DNA of 17,400 bases from Ectocarpus siliculosus (Eukaryota > Sar > Phaeophyceae > Ectocarpales > Ectocarpaceae), in NCBI GenBank assembly GCA_000310025.1, contig FN649752.1, positions 642,114 through 659,513 of the forward strand, in the 5' to 3' direction. Shown here in pieces: positions 9,450 to 16,884 of this stretch. The notes under the pieces are model-generated. The model worked only from the letters and a program-made list of their open reading frames with translations. It was not told the DNA's origin and made no database searches. A program made the translations under genes and the position numbers. The stretch's first letter is position 1. Each line of letters starts with the position of its first letter.

Positions 9450-10587
9450 GTGAATAGACAGAGGTTTCTCAGAGGACTGATGATGGGCTTTCCTGGCAAG
9501 ACCACCAGATCGCCGTAGCTGTTTTTTTTGGGCGCCCCTAATCCGGCAAGAATTGGCATTCACGAGAATTTCTGTGGCTGTTAATCGCGTTTTCGTTCAC
9601 GTCGGTTTCTCTTGACAAACGGGGGTGACGACGTTGGGCTCAATTGCAGGTGTGGGGAGGTGGGTGCGAGGCTCGTGAGCCTAGAAAGCGAGGCCGAGAA
9701 TGACTTCGTCACTCACAACCTGCTGTGGATTGGCTTCCTTGGCGAGGCGTACACAGGTGAGCTTTTCCTTGTTCCGGGCGGCGCTCCAGGCAAGACTTCG
9801 TGCCCCCCTGAAGAGTCTCGCACCTCATACGAACGCTGTCCTGCCTACAGTGCACCAGGATGGCGTTGAGTGATGTGATACGCAATCGAGAGCATTAATA
9901 CCCAGCTTTTGTCCTCCCTCCTCCGCCCTGATCTGCGCACGCCACAAAGAACATGGGGGTACTGGCGTCGAACCCATCCACCCGCTCTCACCACTTTCGT
10001 TCGCCGCCCCCTATAGGAACATAGGAACCTAGGTGTAGGTACAATGTTGCACCGCTGATTGTGCAAGGAATGTTGTCTCGGTAAACCCCGAGCCTAACAC
10101 ACACGGAAACGTGCCAGCTGGTGTGCCTTTTACCGCGGCCGTGGAAGGGGGGCCTACCTCAACCATGTTCGACAGAAGGCTGGATGGTTAACCTCTACCA
10201 ACGTACGTAGAATTTGTGATTTTATCATGGCCATCTCTTGGCGTTGCATTTCCGAAAATGAGACGCACGTGTTTTCTTGCATCATCAACACATGCCTTTA
10301 GGACTGCAAAAGGCATCCGAGGACGGTACGTGGAGCTGGCGGGACTCCCTGGCCGGCTTTACGCCCGGAGACTTCAACGCGTCCGTGAGTTTTCAGGACT
10401 GGGGGGAGGGACTAGACGCCTCCTCTTCCTACGAGAGCACGGGAGCCTCTTGCCTGGAGATAACCCCTTACTACCCCAAGGCGTGGAACCCTTTCTCGTG
10501 CGAGGTGTGTAGACACACAGCGCCATCGTTGTGCTGTCGTTGTTGTCGTCGTTGTCGTCGTTGTCGTTGTGGTCATGGTCGTGGTCG

Positions 10588-10619
<32 letters not shown>

Positions 10620-13187
10620 GCAACATCCAGGTTGTGGCCCCGAGGGTTTCTGAGCTTGGGGGGCGTTGTGGAGACGTTCTAGGTCATTGTCTTCATTTGG
10701 TATTGATTATGTCGTTACATGTTTGTGCCGGCCAATGGGCATGGGCTTGAGCGTGTGTTGTCCGGCCGTAGAGTCGTGCTATGAGCTGCTGTTTGGGGTG
10801 CTCGGCAGAGTATACTGTCTACGGGACCTCCGGGGGATACGCGGATGAAATGTGTTGATGGGCATGCTGCATGGCGATGGTGTTGCCTACCGCATGTCTC
10901 TCACTCTCTAATCAACAAAGGTCTTGAGTCAACCTTCTTTCTCGTTCGGCCTCTGACGGGCTACCGCACCCAAACACAATATATTGTATGGCCTGGTGTT
11001 GGTAGTGGGTATTGGCGTCTGAGCTGTATGTGCCGGGCCAATGGGGCGGCGAATACGATATATATAGCTAAGCTGGGACGTGGCCAACGGGGACGGGACA
11101 GCACGGCAGCGGGTAGTGTATAGCTGGGACGGTGGCCATCGGGGACCGGGACAGCAGGGGGTGTATTGCTGGGACAGCGCTTCAGGGCTGGGACAGCAGG
11201 GTACGGGATATTTTTCAAGTGTAGACTATGGCGGAGAGAAGCGGCGGAATAGGAAGAGATTCGCAAAGGGAGGAGACTACAGTTGTGCGCATCAAGATGG
11301 AGGAGAGGTCGCGCAATGCAGCAGAGAAGCTACGAGCTGCCGAGTCGGAGGTGGAGAGGCTGGTGAAGGTGCTCAGAGCTGCGGAGGCTGCCGAGTTATG
11401 AGAAGGAGAGACTTAGGCGGCAGCAACAACAACAACAACAACAGCAGCAGCGATGGAGTGCTCAATGGCAGCAGCAGCCATCGCAGGTACAGCAGTGTTC
11501 TCGTGGTGGTTTTGTCCCTCAGCAGAACCAACACTGCGTTTTCACTCAGAGCCACCAGGCGCGGCAGCACCAGCAGTTGGCGCGGCAGCAACAGCAGCTG
11601 CCGCCAACCGGAGTTGGTGGGATATATGACTGCGGGAGCAACGCCGTGTATTTCCAGCAGGAATCACCCCCTCCGCCTGGTACGGTATACCATTGCACTC
11701 GGTGCGGCAGGAACGGCCACCACGGAGAAGAATGCGCCGCACCCCGCAGGTTCGAGGGTACGTGTGGCGCCTGTGGTCAGTACGGCCATATGTGGTGGAA
11801 CTGCGCCGTGCATCTTCATGGCAGCAGCGGCGAGGATGACGGCCGTATCGTCCGCGGTGGCTGCTGGATGGGCGTCAATGGCGGCGGCAGCTGCATGGAC
11901 ATCGGTGGAAGCTCGGTCGTACAGCAGCAGGTGGTGGTAGAGAGCGAGTACCGCTCTGATTTTGTCGACCTGGTTCACGTTGGCGGCGAGGTGATGGCAG
12001 AGAGCGAGTACCGCTCTGATTTCGTCGACGTGGTTCACGCTGGCGGCGCCGTGGACGGTGATGATGACGGATGGTTTGGATGGAATGATTCTGTGGACAT
12101 GGTTCACGCTGGTGGCAGTGTCTGCGATGATGTTTTCCCCGCTGCTGGGGCGGGAGAAATGGCCGGAGCGCCTGCGTTGGCGACTGGAGTGGCGGCATCG
12201 GCAGCAGCTCCAGCGGCGACGGCGGCGATCTCCGGCGGCAGTGTTTTCCCCGCGGCGGCGGCAGGGGGGGTGGCCGGAGTCCCCGCGGTGGCGGCAGGAG
12301 CGGCGGCATCGGCAGCAGCTCCAGCGGCAACGGCGGCGACCTACGGCGGCGGTAGTGTTGTCGCCGCGACGGCGGCGGGGGGAATTGCCGGGGTCCCTGC
12401 AATGGTGGCAGGAGCGGCGGCATCGGCAGCAGCTCCAGAGGCGACGGCGGCGACCTACAGCGGCGGTAGTGTTTCCCTCGCAGCGACGGCGGCGGGGGGA
12501 ATTGCCGGGGTCCCTGCAGTGGCGGCAGGAGCGGCGGCATCGGCAGCAGCTCCAGAGGCGACGGTGGCGACCTACGGCGGCGGTAGTGTTACCTTCGCAG
12601 CGACGGCGGAGGAAGCGCGCGGAGGGCTCGCGGCGACAGCTGGAGTAGCGGCATCGGCGGCGGTTCCAGCGGCGACGGCGGCGGTGCCCGGCGACACTGT
12701 TATCTCCGCGACGGTGGCGGGGAGAACAACCGGAGCGATGGTGGTTGGAGCGTTGGCATCGACGGCGGTTCCAGCGGCGACGGCGGCGGCACCCGACGGT
12801 GTTGTTTCTCCCGCTGTGGCGGCGGGGAGAATGGCTCGAGAGCCCGCGCAGGTGGCTGCAGTGGCGGCATCGGCGGCTGGAGTGGCGACATCGGTGACGG
12901 CACGACCCGCGACCGCGGCGACGGCACCGGCCGCTACGATGGCAACCGTCGGTAACGTTTCCCCCACCATATCGGTTGGGGGGGCGGCCAGCAACGGAGA
13001 AGCGGTGGTCAACGGCATCGACGACGGCAGCGATGATGGCGGTTGGTGCGCAGGTGAGGTTGATGGCTGCTGGGATGACAGCGTCTGTGGCGAGAGGGGG
13101 GCGTCCACGCACCCTTTCGATCCCGGCACCGTGTGTTCGGGGGTGCGCGGCGCCAACTATCCCGGGGTGGACGACCTGGTCGATGGT

Positions 13188-13221
<34 letters not shown>

Positions 13222-16200
13222 GCAGCGGCAGCAGTAGCAACGACGAGGCAGAGGGGATGGATGTGGCCTGGTTTGGGGCACTGCTGCGCCCCTTCGACCC
13301 GGGGAAGCTGTGCCGGCTGAAGGCTGGGAGAGTGGGGCTGGTGATGGGGATGGACACCCCGTTCGACCGTGGAAAGATGTCGCGTGGGCAACGGCCGGGG
13401 AGCCCGTGTTCGCGACCGGAGCAACGACAGGAGGATCATGAAGCGGGGAAAGGAGTTCGGAGGATCGGGCGAGTCCAACAATGACGGCAAGCAGCGCGAC
13501 TTCTGCTGGGGTCTTAAACTCGCCAAGGCACGTGACGTTTGTTTGCGTATTCTTGTCATTTTTCTGAAATTTGTTTTGTGCACGATGTTGTTCTTGTGTT
13601 TTGATCTTCAGATACAATGCTGCATTTTTCACCGTCTGCAAATCATTTTTCCTATCGTTGGCACATTTGCAGGTTTGGATTTGTTTTTGTTTTGTTCTGT
13701 AGAGATGCCCACCCGCGTTTTACCTTTGCAGGGACACTAATTTCCACGGCCAAATGGCAGGGAATTTCCATGGCTGATTATTGTTGTTTTTCTGGGAGAC
13801 AAATGGAATGTTGCGGCCGGGGGGCTGTTGTTTGTCAAGACAATATCTCAAATGGCGGTGGTAGTATTATTTCTGCGTACGGTTTGTTCCACTTTGGTTT
13901 TCCTTCTTTGTTGGGATCACATTCTCTCTATGTTTTTCTGATGGTACTGGATGTATGTAGTAGGCATTGGCTTGGCGTTCGACGTGCTGGGTAAAGACGT
14001 TGGGGGACACGCACCGTTTCTCTGTCCCCCCGATGTACGGGTACCCGACGAGTCAATCCTTGCGGAATACCAATTTCCTTTCCAAGTAGGCCTGTACGGC
14101 AGGCTGGTATGTGCTGGACGTGTGACGCCTTTTCTTTGATATGTTTTGTTTTCTTGTTTCGGTTTGGAGTTGATGAAGTTGGATGCAGAATTGGCATGCT
14201 GGATTTTGCGGAATCACGCCTGATTGTTGCACTGCTGTCGGAAATCATGGGGGGGGGAATGTGATACCATGCTGTCCGCCGCAGCACAACAAGCAGTGTT
14301 TCTGACATCGGGTTTGGTAGTTCATGTTGAGATTTTCCGTGTTTTCCCTGGGGATTTTATATGGAATTGATGTTGGCTGAGGGTACTTCATGTCTGGATC
14401 GTTTTCCGCGTTTTACCTGCGGAGGTGACATGGAATTGAATATTGAATGGGATTTTCGTTGCGTTTATATGAGATGTCCCAGCAGGGGGGATGCGGGATT
14501 GTTGATTGTCTGTTTTGGATTTGTTGGTTTCTTCATGTTTGTTTCGGACTTGTTTGTTTGGTTTCTTCGTGTTTGGGATGGGTGTTACAGCAGGGAGGCT
14601 GTTGGACTGGTATGTTTGTCAAGGTATTGGGTATTGGAGGAAGGATTTGGCATGTTCTCGTAAGTCATGGTTGAAGCCTTTGTGCTTCCGAAGGTTATTT
14701 GAGCTGGTCAATGAGTTGAAACATGAATGTTTATCTGAGGAATTTGTTCTGAGTAAGTCAGGACGTTGGACACATTTTTCCGGAGTTACCCGTCCCCGTT
14801 CTGACGTGATTCTGATGTAATGTGTGTCTTTGCTGGGTATTTTTCCAAGGGTATTTGTTTGTGTTTCGACTTCTTGAGAATTTGGTAAAGCATTTTTCTC
14901 AAGAGGGTGAATTGTTTATTGACAGACCTTTTAGGAGATAGTAATTTGATATCATCAGAAGATTTGAAAGATTTCGTAGAGCATGTTTTATTGGGAGATC
15001 GACAGATTTCGTAGAACATTGTTTTATTGGGAAATTGTTTGAATTGGAATGAATGGTGGACGATTTCCGTGTGGATGCGTAGTTTGATTTATCGCCGTTT
15101 TAACTGGCAATGATAGTCGTGACGAGGATTTCGTAGATCGTATCTCGTACCGAGCAGGGGGGCTGTTTGGGGTGCTCGGCAGAGTATACTGTCTACGGGA
15201 CCTCCGGGGGATACGCGGATGAAATGTGTTGATGGGCATGCTGCATGGCGATGGTGTTGCCTACCGCATGTCTCTCACTCTCTAATCAACAAAGGTCTTG
15301 AGTCAACCTTCTTTCTCGTTCGGCCTCTGACGGGCTACCGCACCCAAACAGCTGCCTACCCGCGGCCGTACCCACTGTCCTGCTTTCACTGATAGTGAAA
15401 AGACCCTCGTAATTAGTGTCGACTCGCCAAAGGTACGAGGAATGCCCATGCTTTGTACTAAGGAACACGGCTGTTACTTTTCGCTTCAATTGGTTTACAG
15501 CTAGCATTTCAAGCGTCTCTTTTTGGTTTAATCACTTCAAGGACAGAAATACCTGATGGGTTGGGATGTAGGCCGGGACCGAATATTAAAGCTCGCACCA
15601 AGCACAACCCAACCGCCCGAAGACCTCCCCAAACCCTACATCGAGACAAAGCTACGCTAACCAGCCCTCGACGTACGTGAGGAGCAGCGCTGGACCAAAC
15701 TTCAGTTTGGGTTAGAGATGTCTCTTTGGTCTCCCCTTACTCCGTGTACGCCATGCCCGTGGCCCCTTTCGCCCCAAGGTGAACAAGCAGTACGTGTGCG
15801 AGAGGCCAGCATCGCTAGGACCGGGTTCCTCCAACCCCCAACAATCGGCTACGACAGCCCCGGAGCTACCCCCATCACCGGTGGACGATGGTGTAGCGCG
15901 TGGTTCTCAGGGTACACCGGCACCTACCGCCTCCGCCACAGCCTCGTTCGTCGGATCAGCTTCTTCCGCGGAATTTTCTTCGAACTTTCGCACGGAATCG
16001 CCCACCGGGTCACCAACGGGGTCTCCGACATCTGCCCCAACAGCAATGTACAGCCTGGCGGATGGTACCATGGTCGCCAGGGATGACGCCAGCTGCGCAG
16101 AGAGGCTCGGCGAACATGAACAGTTGTGAGTACAGCGTGGTGGGGGGCATTGTTTGTGCAACAACTCCACGGTGGCACGGCGGATACCTAGCGCTGTTTT

Positions 16201-16884
16201 GATCTTGGAATCGTTGTCTGCATTAGCTCAAAGATCTCTCCTTTAGCTCAAAGGTCTCTCCTTTCCTATCTTGAGCATCGCTCTGATTCGGGGGTGCAGA
16301 AGCTAACCGCTTTGAACAATCTCTACCGTCATCGTGATGACGCCCGTTTTCTTCGTCAAGTTTTAGAGTCCGCGGCGAGGATGAGAGCTGAGAGTGGGAA
16401 CCTATGATAGTGCAGAACGCCAAAGGAGGGGTTCGAACGAGATGCTTTTGTGGGCTAGGTAGGGCGGGGGGAGGGTGTTGCGGTGCGTGGTATTCCAGTT
16501 TGCCTCAACTTCAAGTCGATGGAGTTTTATGGTGTGGGCACGTCGTCTGCCTCCCTGGGGTCGTCGACGAAGGGAAGATACAAAATCCTCAAACACGTGG
16601 AAACCTTGCAGGGGGGGGCTCATTGTATCACTCACCCTTGCGCCGATTCTCGTGAAAATCCCCGACAAACTGGTGGTGCTACTTCCACGTTCGATTCGTA
16701 GGTCATTGGCCACATACGACATGAGCGTCTTCAATGATGCCGCCGGTTGTGAGGAAACTCTCCTCACGGAAGAGCCGCACTTGTGCAACTCTTTCGAGAT
16801 CGGGCGGGAGTGTCGCTCCTGCTGGTTGTCCTGCGACGGGGCTCGCCTGTACTTAGCGGACTTTTCCTGGTTGCCGGAAGACAG
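9109..16884 (+). CDS. C-type lectin-like domain protein with mucin-like and Cys-rich regions (3' partial)
   Basis: Predicted join 9109-9449, 9650-9756, 10302-10504, 15779-16125, 16702-16884 and probably beyond; 393 residues plus two bases so far. The first four exons make one C-type lectin-like domain: NSCY...NWEDADARRC, GARLVSLESEAENDF, LLWIGF (the WIGL motif), EDGTWSWRD, then ASCLEI...WNPFSCEVNKQYVCE. The four core cysteines are present (RRC with YVC; ASC with FSC), plus an extra N-terminal pair as in long-form CTLDs. The Ca-ligand motifs are not conserved: EGL stands where EPN/QPD is expected, and WNP where WND is expected, so Ca-dependent sugar binding is doubtful. A Ser/Pro/Thr-rich linker (SPTGSPTGSPTSAPT) and a Cys-rich module follow. 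Secretion or surface location is inferred; no signal peptide is visible at the Met at 9109, so an upstream exon may be missing. Introns 3 and 5 carry mobile elements. Confidence 0.85.
9450..9649 (+). other. Lectin gene intron 1
   Basis: 200-bp phase-2 intron, donor GTGAAT, acceptor CAATTGCAG|G. Splicing yields DARRCGEVGARLVS, the canonical CTLD helix-to-strand sequence. Confidence 0.88.
9650..9756 (+). CDS. Lectin gene exon 2: CTLD core
   Basis: 107 nt. Encodes RCGEVGARLVSLESEAENDF and then LLWIGFLGEAYT. This matches the central CTLD signature: first core Cys, GA-x-LV-x-(I/L)-x-S-x2-E, and WIGL. Donor ACAG|GTGAGC, phase 1. Confidence 0.92.
9757..10301 (+). other. Lectin gene intron 2
   Basis: 545-bp phase-1 intron, donor GTGAGC, acceptor CATGCCTTTAG|GA. 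Splicing completes a Gly codon (G|GA). No nested gene is seen. Confidence 0.85.
10302..10504 (+). CDS. Lectin gene exon 3: CTLD long loop
   Basis: 203 nt. Encodes EDGTWSWRDSLAGFTPGD, FQDWGEGLD, then GASCLEI and WNPFSCE. This is the CTLD long-loop region with its second Cys pair. The EPN/QPD and WND calcium motifs are replaced (EGL, WNP). Donor CGAG|GTGTGT, phase 0. The next coding base is 5.3 kb downstream. Confidence 0.9.
10526..10620 (+). repeat. GTY/GTT triplet microsatellite in intron 3
   Basis: Starts as interrupted GTC/GTT units and ends as a pure GTT run at about 10587-10620. It lies 22-116 bp after the exon 3 donor. Likely length-variable. Confidence 0.9.
10785..10789. repeat. Target-site duplication, left copy (GCTGC)
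   Basis: GCTGC directly precedes the first base of the 5' LTR and is repeated directly after the 3' LTR at 15351-15355. Five base pairs is the usual target duplication of LTR retroelements. Confidence 0.92.
10790..10976 (+). repeat. 5' LTR (187 bp)
   Basis: Runs from TGTTTGGGGTGC to GCACCCAAACA and appears identical to the copy at 15164-15350. At 187 bp it is short for an LTR. No obvious TATA box or polyadenylation signal is visible. A 12-bp palindrome (ACAATATATTGT) spans the junction with the internal region. Confidence 0.95.
10977..11227 (+). other. Leader of the LTR element with degenerate tandem repeats
   Basis: Untranslated leader between the 5' LTR and the first Gag-like start. About three degenerate copies of a 45-51-bp unit beginning AGCTGGGAC and containing GGGACAGCA occupy about 11071-11211. 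No canonical primer-binding site such as TGGTATCAGAGC is present directly after the LTR. Confidence 0.7.
11228..11401 (+). CDS. Short coiled-coil ORF upstream of the zinc-knuckle frame
   Basis: 57 residues from the ATG at 11228 to the TGA at 11399-11401. The C-terminal half (KMEERSRNAAEKLRAAESEV... then LVKVLRAAEAAEL) is charged, Ala/Glu/Arg-rich and predicted to form a coiled coil. The next frame (+1) is open from 11367 and continues with PSYEKERLRRQQQQ, which reads as a natural extension of the same helix. The two are therefore probably halves of one Gag, joined by a +1 shift, a tiny intron, or split by a mutation. Not recognised as a named family. Confidence 0.5.
   Translation: MAERSGGIGRDSQREETTVVRIKMEERSRNAAEKLRAAESEVERLVKVLRAAEAAEL
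11367..13484 (+). CDS. Gag-like protein with two CCHC zinc knuckles and Ala-rich repeats
   Basis: Open frame from 11367 to the stop at 13482-13484 (about 705 residues). The first in-frame codon used conventionally as a start would be TTG 11577; no in-frame ATG is evident before the knuckles, so translation probably enters from the ATG at 11228. Order: Gln-rich segment (CAA/CAG run 11421-11450), two CX2CX4HX4C knuckles (11694-11804: CTRCGRNGHHGEEC and CGACGQYGHMWWNC), about three 20-residue repeats with ESEYRSDFVD (11940-12118), about seven Ala-rich repeats of 35-39 residues (12110-12900), a poly-Ser run (13190-13220), and three PFD[P/R]G[K/T] motifs (13113, 13290, 13359). The knuckles are typical of retroelement Gag and bind nucleic acid. 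No capsid domain is recognisable. A captured host CCHC protein is an alternative. Confidence 0.72.
11694..11804 (+). other. Tandem CCHC zinc knuckles
   Basis: Two CX2CX4HX4C motifs ten residues apart. All eight metal ligands are intact. Aromatic/hydrophobic positions in the second (Tyr, Met-Trp-Trp) suit single-stranded nucleic-acid binding as in Gag nucleocapsids. Confidence 0.93.
11940..12118 (+). repeat. 60-bp coding tandem repeat in the Gag-like ORF
   Basis: AGAGCGAGTACCGCTCTGAT occurs at about 11941 and about 12001, a 60-bp (20-residue) period with few changes. A third, diverged unit retains the VDMVHAGG end. Confidence 0.85.
12110..12900 (+). repeat. Ala-rich coding repeat array (about 105-117 bp units)
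   Basis: About seven units that begin GGSV and continue with AGVPAVAAGAAASAAAPEAT or variants. The middle units are the most alike, while the last two are diverged and lack GGSV. The period is a multiple of three, so reverse and alternative frames are open across it. Confidence 0.88.
13190..13220 (+). repeat. CAG/AGC triplet run encoding poly-Ser
   Basis: Uninterrupted CAG-phase triplets, read as AGC (Ser, about 11 in a row) in the Gag-like frame. Confidence 0.95.
14969..15037 (+). repeat. 35-bp tandem repeat near the 3' LTR
   Basis: AGATTTCGTAGA-(G/A)-CAT begins at 14969 and again at 15004, each followed by GTTTTATTGGGA. A third partial copy (GGATTTCGTAGATCG) is at 15126-15140. Confidence 0.85.
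15153..15163 (+). other. Putative polypurine tract
   Basis: The G-rich run AGCAGGGGGGC ends directly at the 3' LTR start, where the plus-strand primer of an LTR element is expected. The pyrimidines within it make it imperfect. Confidence 0.5.
15164..15350 (+). repeat. 3' LTR (187 bp)
   Basis: Same length and, by base-by-base reading, same sequence as the 5' LTR. Starts TGTTTGGGG and ends CCCAAACA. Confidence 0.95.
15351..15355. repeat. Target-site duplication, right copy (GCTGC)
   Basis: GCTGC directly after the 3' LTR, equal to 10785-10789. Confidence 0.92.
15356..15778 (+). other. 3' part of lectin intron 3
   Basis: 423 bp of host intron after the LTR element, running to the acceptor CGCCCCAAG at 15778. 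It contains a small hairpin (CCAAACTTCAGTTTGG, about 15694-15709) and a C-rich tract before the acceptor. No gene is seen. Confidence 0.75.
15779..16125 (+). CDS. Lectin gene exon 4: CTLD end and mucin-like linker
   Basis: 347 nt starting in phase 0 with VNKQYVCERP, the last CTLD strand and fourth core Cys. About 80 residues rich in Ser, Pro, Thr and Ala follow, including ESPTGSPTGSPTSAPT, a composition expected of an O-glycosylated extracellular linker. The end (LADGTMVARDDASCAERLG) starts a new domain. Donor CAGTT|GTGAGT, phase 2, a near-perfect consensus. Confidence 0.88.
16126..16701 (+). other. Lectin gene intron 4
   Basis: 576-bp phase-2 intron, donor GTGAGT, acceptor TCGATTCGTAG|G. 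Contains a 20-bp tandem repeat (16225-16264). No nested gene is seen. Confidence 0.75.
16225..16264 (+). repeat. 20-bp tandem duplication in intron 4
   Basis: TTAGCTCAAAGATCTCTCCT is followed at once by a copy with AGGTC instead of AGATC. Confidence 0.9.
16702..16884 (+). CDS. Lectin gene exon 5: Cys-rich module
   Basis: 183 nt. Starting after TAG at 16700-16701 completes TT|G (Leu) and keeps the phase. Encodes SLATYDMSVFNDAAGCEETL, then HLCNSFEIGRECRSCWLSCD, and ends FSWLPED. With one Cys from exon 4 there are six cysteines, suggesting a small disulfide-bonded extracellular domain. I do not recognise the family. Donor ACAG|GTGAGA, phase 2, so the gene goes on. The frame is open for about 230 nt upstream, but phase and acceptor favour this start. 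Confidence 0.72.

Larger units (their letters stand above)
13485..15163 (+). other. Non-coding 3' internal region of the LTR element
   Basis: 1.7 kb between the Gag-like stop and the 3' LTR, clearly T-rich on the plus strand and unlike the GC-rich ORF before it. Small open frames (for example 14361-14663 and 14506-14820) are Phe/Leu/Cys-rich by composition and match nothing I know. A 35-bp tandem repeat lies at 14969-15037. It stands where pol would be in a complete element, but no pol remnant is visible. Confidence 0.7.
10790..15350 (+). mobile_element. Non-autonomous LTR retrotransposon (gag-only, TR-GAG-like)
   Basis: 4561-bp element inserted in the third intron of the lectin gene, in the same orientation. 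The 187-bp LTRs are identical by eye, start TG and end CA, and carry short imperfect terminal inverted repeats (TGTTTGGGGTGC / GCACCCAAACA). The flanking 5-bp GCTGC duplication matches exactly. A purine-rich tract abuts the 3' LTR. No convincing tRNA primer-binding site follows the 5' LTR. The internal 4187 bp holds one Gag-like frame with two CCHC zinc knuckles and a short upstream coiled-coil frame, but nothing resembling protease, reverse transcriptase, RNase H or integrase. It would need enzymes from another element. Superfamily (Copia or Gypsy) cannot be assigned without pol. Identical LTRs indicate recent insertion. Confidence 0.93.
10505..15778 (+). other. Lectin gene intron 3, enlarged by an LTR element
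   Basis: 5274-bp phase-0 intron, donor GAG|GTGTGT, acceptor CGCCCCAAG|GTG. Without the 4561-bp LTR element and one TSD copy it would be 708 bp, in line with other introns here. Flanking parts hold a GTN/GTT microsatellite near the donor. Exon 4 restores the CTLD C-terminus (SCE-VNKQYVCE), which proves that the two sides belong to one gene. Confidence 0.88.

Noticed and set aside
10526-10620. CRISPR-like or regulatory array at the GTT-rich tract
   Set aside because: It is a simple triplet microsatellite without spacers, and the window is clearly eukaryotic.
11412-11418. CTTAGGC, the heptamer used for Ty1 +1 frameshifting
   Set aside because: It lies in the zinc-knuckle frame itself, so slipping here would leave that frame for one without Gag features, and it is downstream of the stop that needs bypassing. 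A 7-mer match in a 4.5-kb element is plausible by chance.
11664-13583. 639-residue minus-strand open frame opposite the Gag-like ORF
   Set aside because: Its His/Arg/Ser-rich translation mirrors the Ala-rich repeats. The plus strand has two intact CCHC knuckles, so the reverse frame is a by-product of the repeat period.
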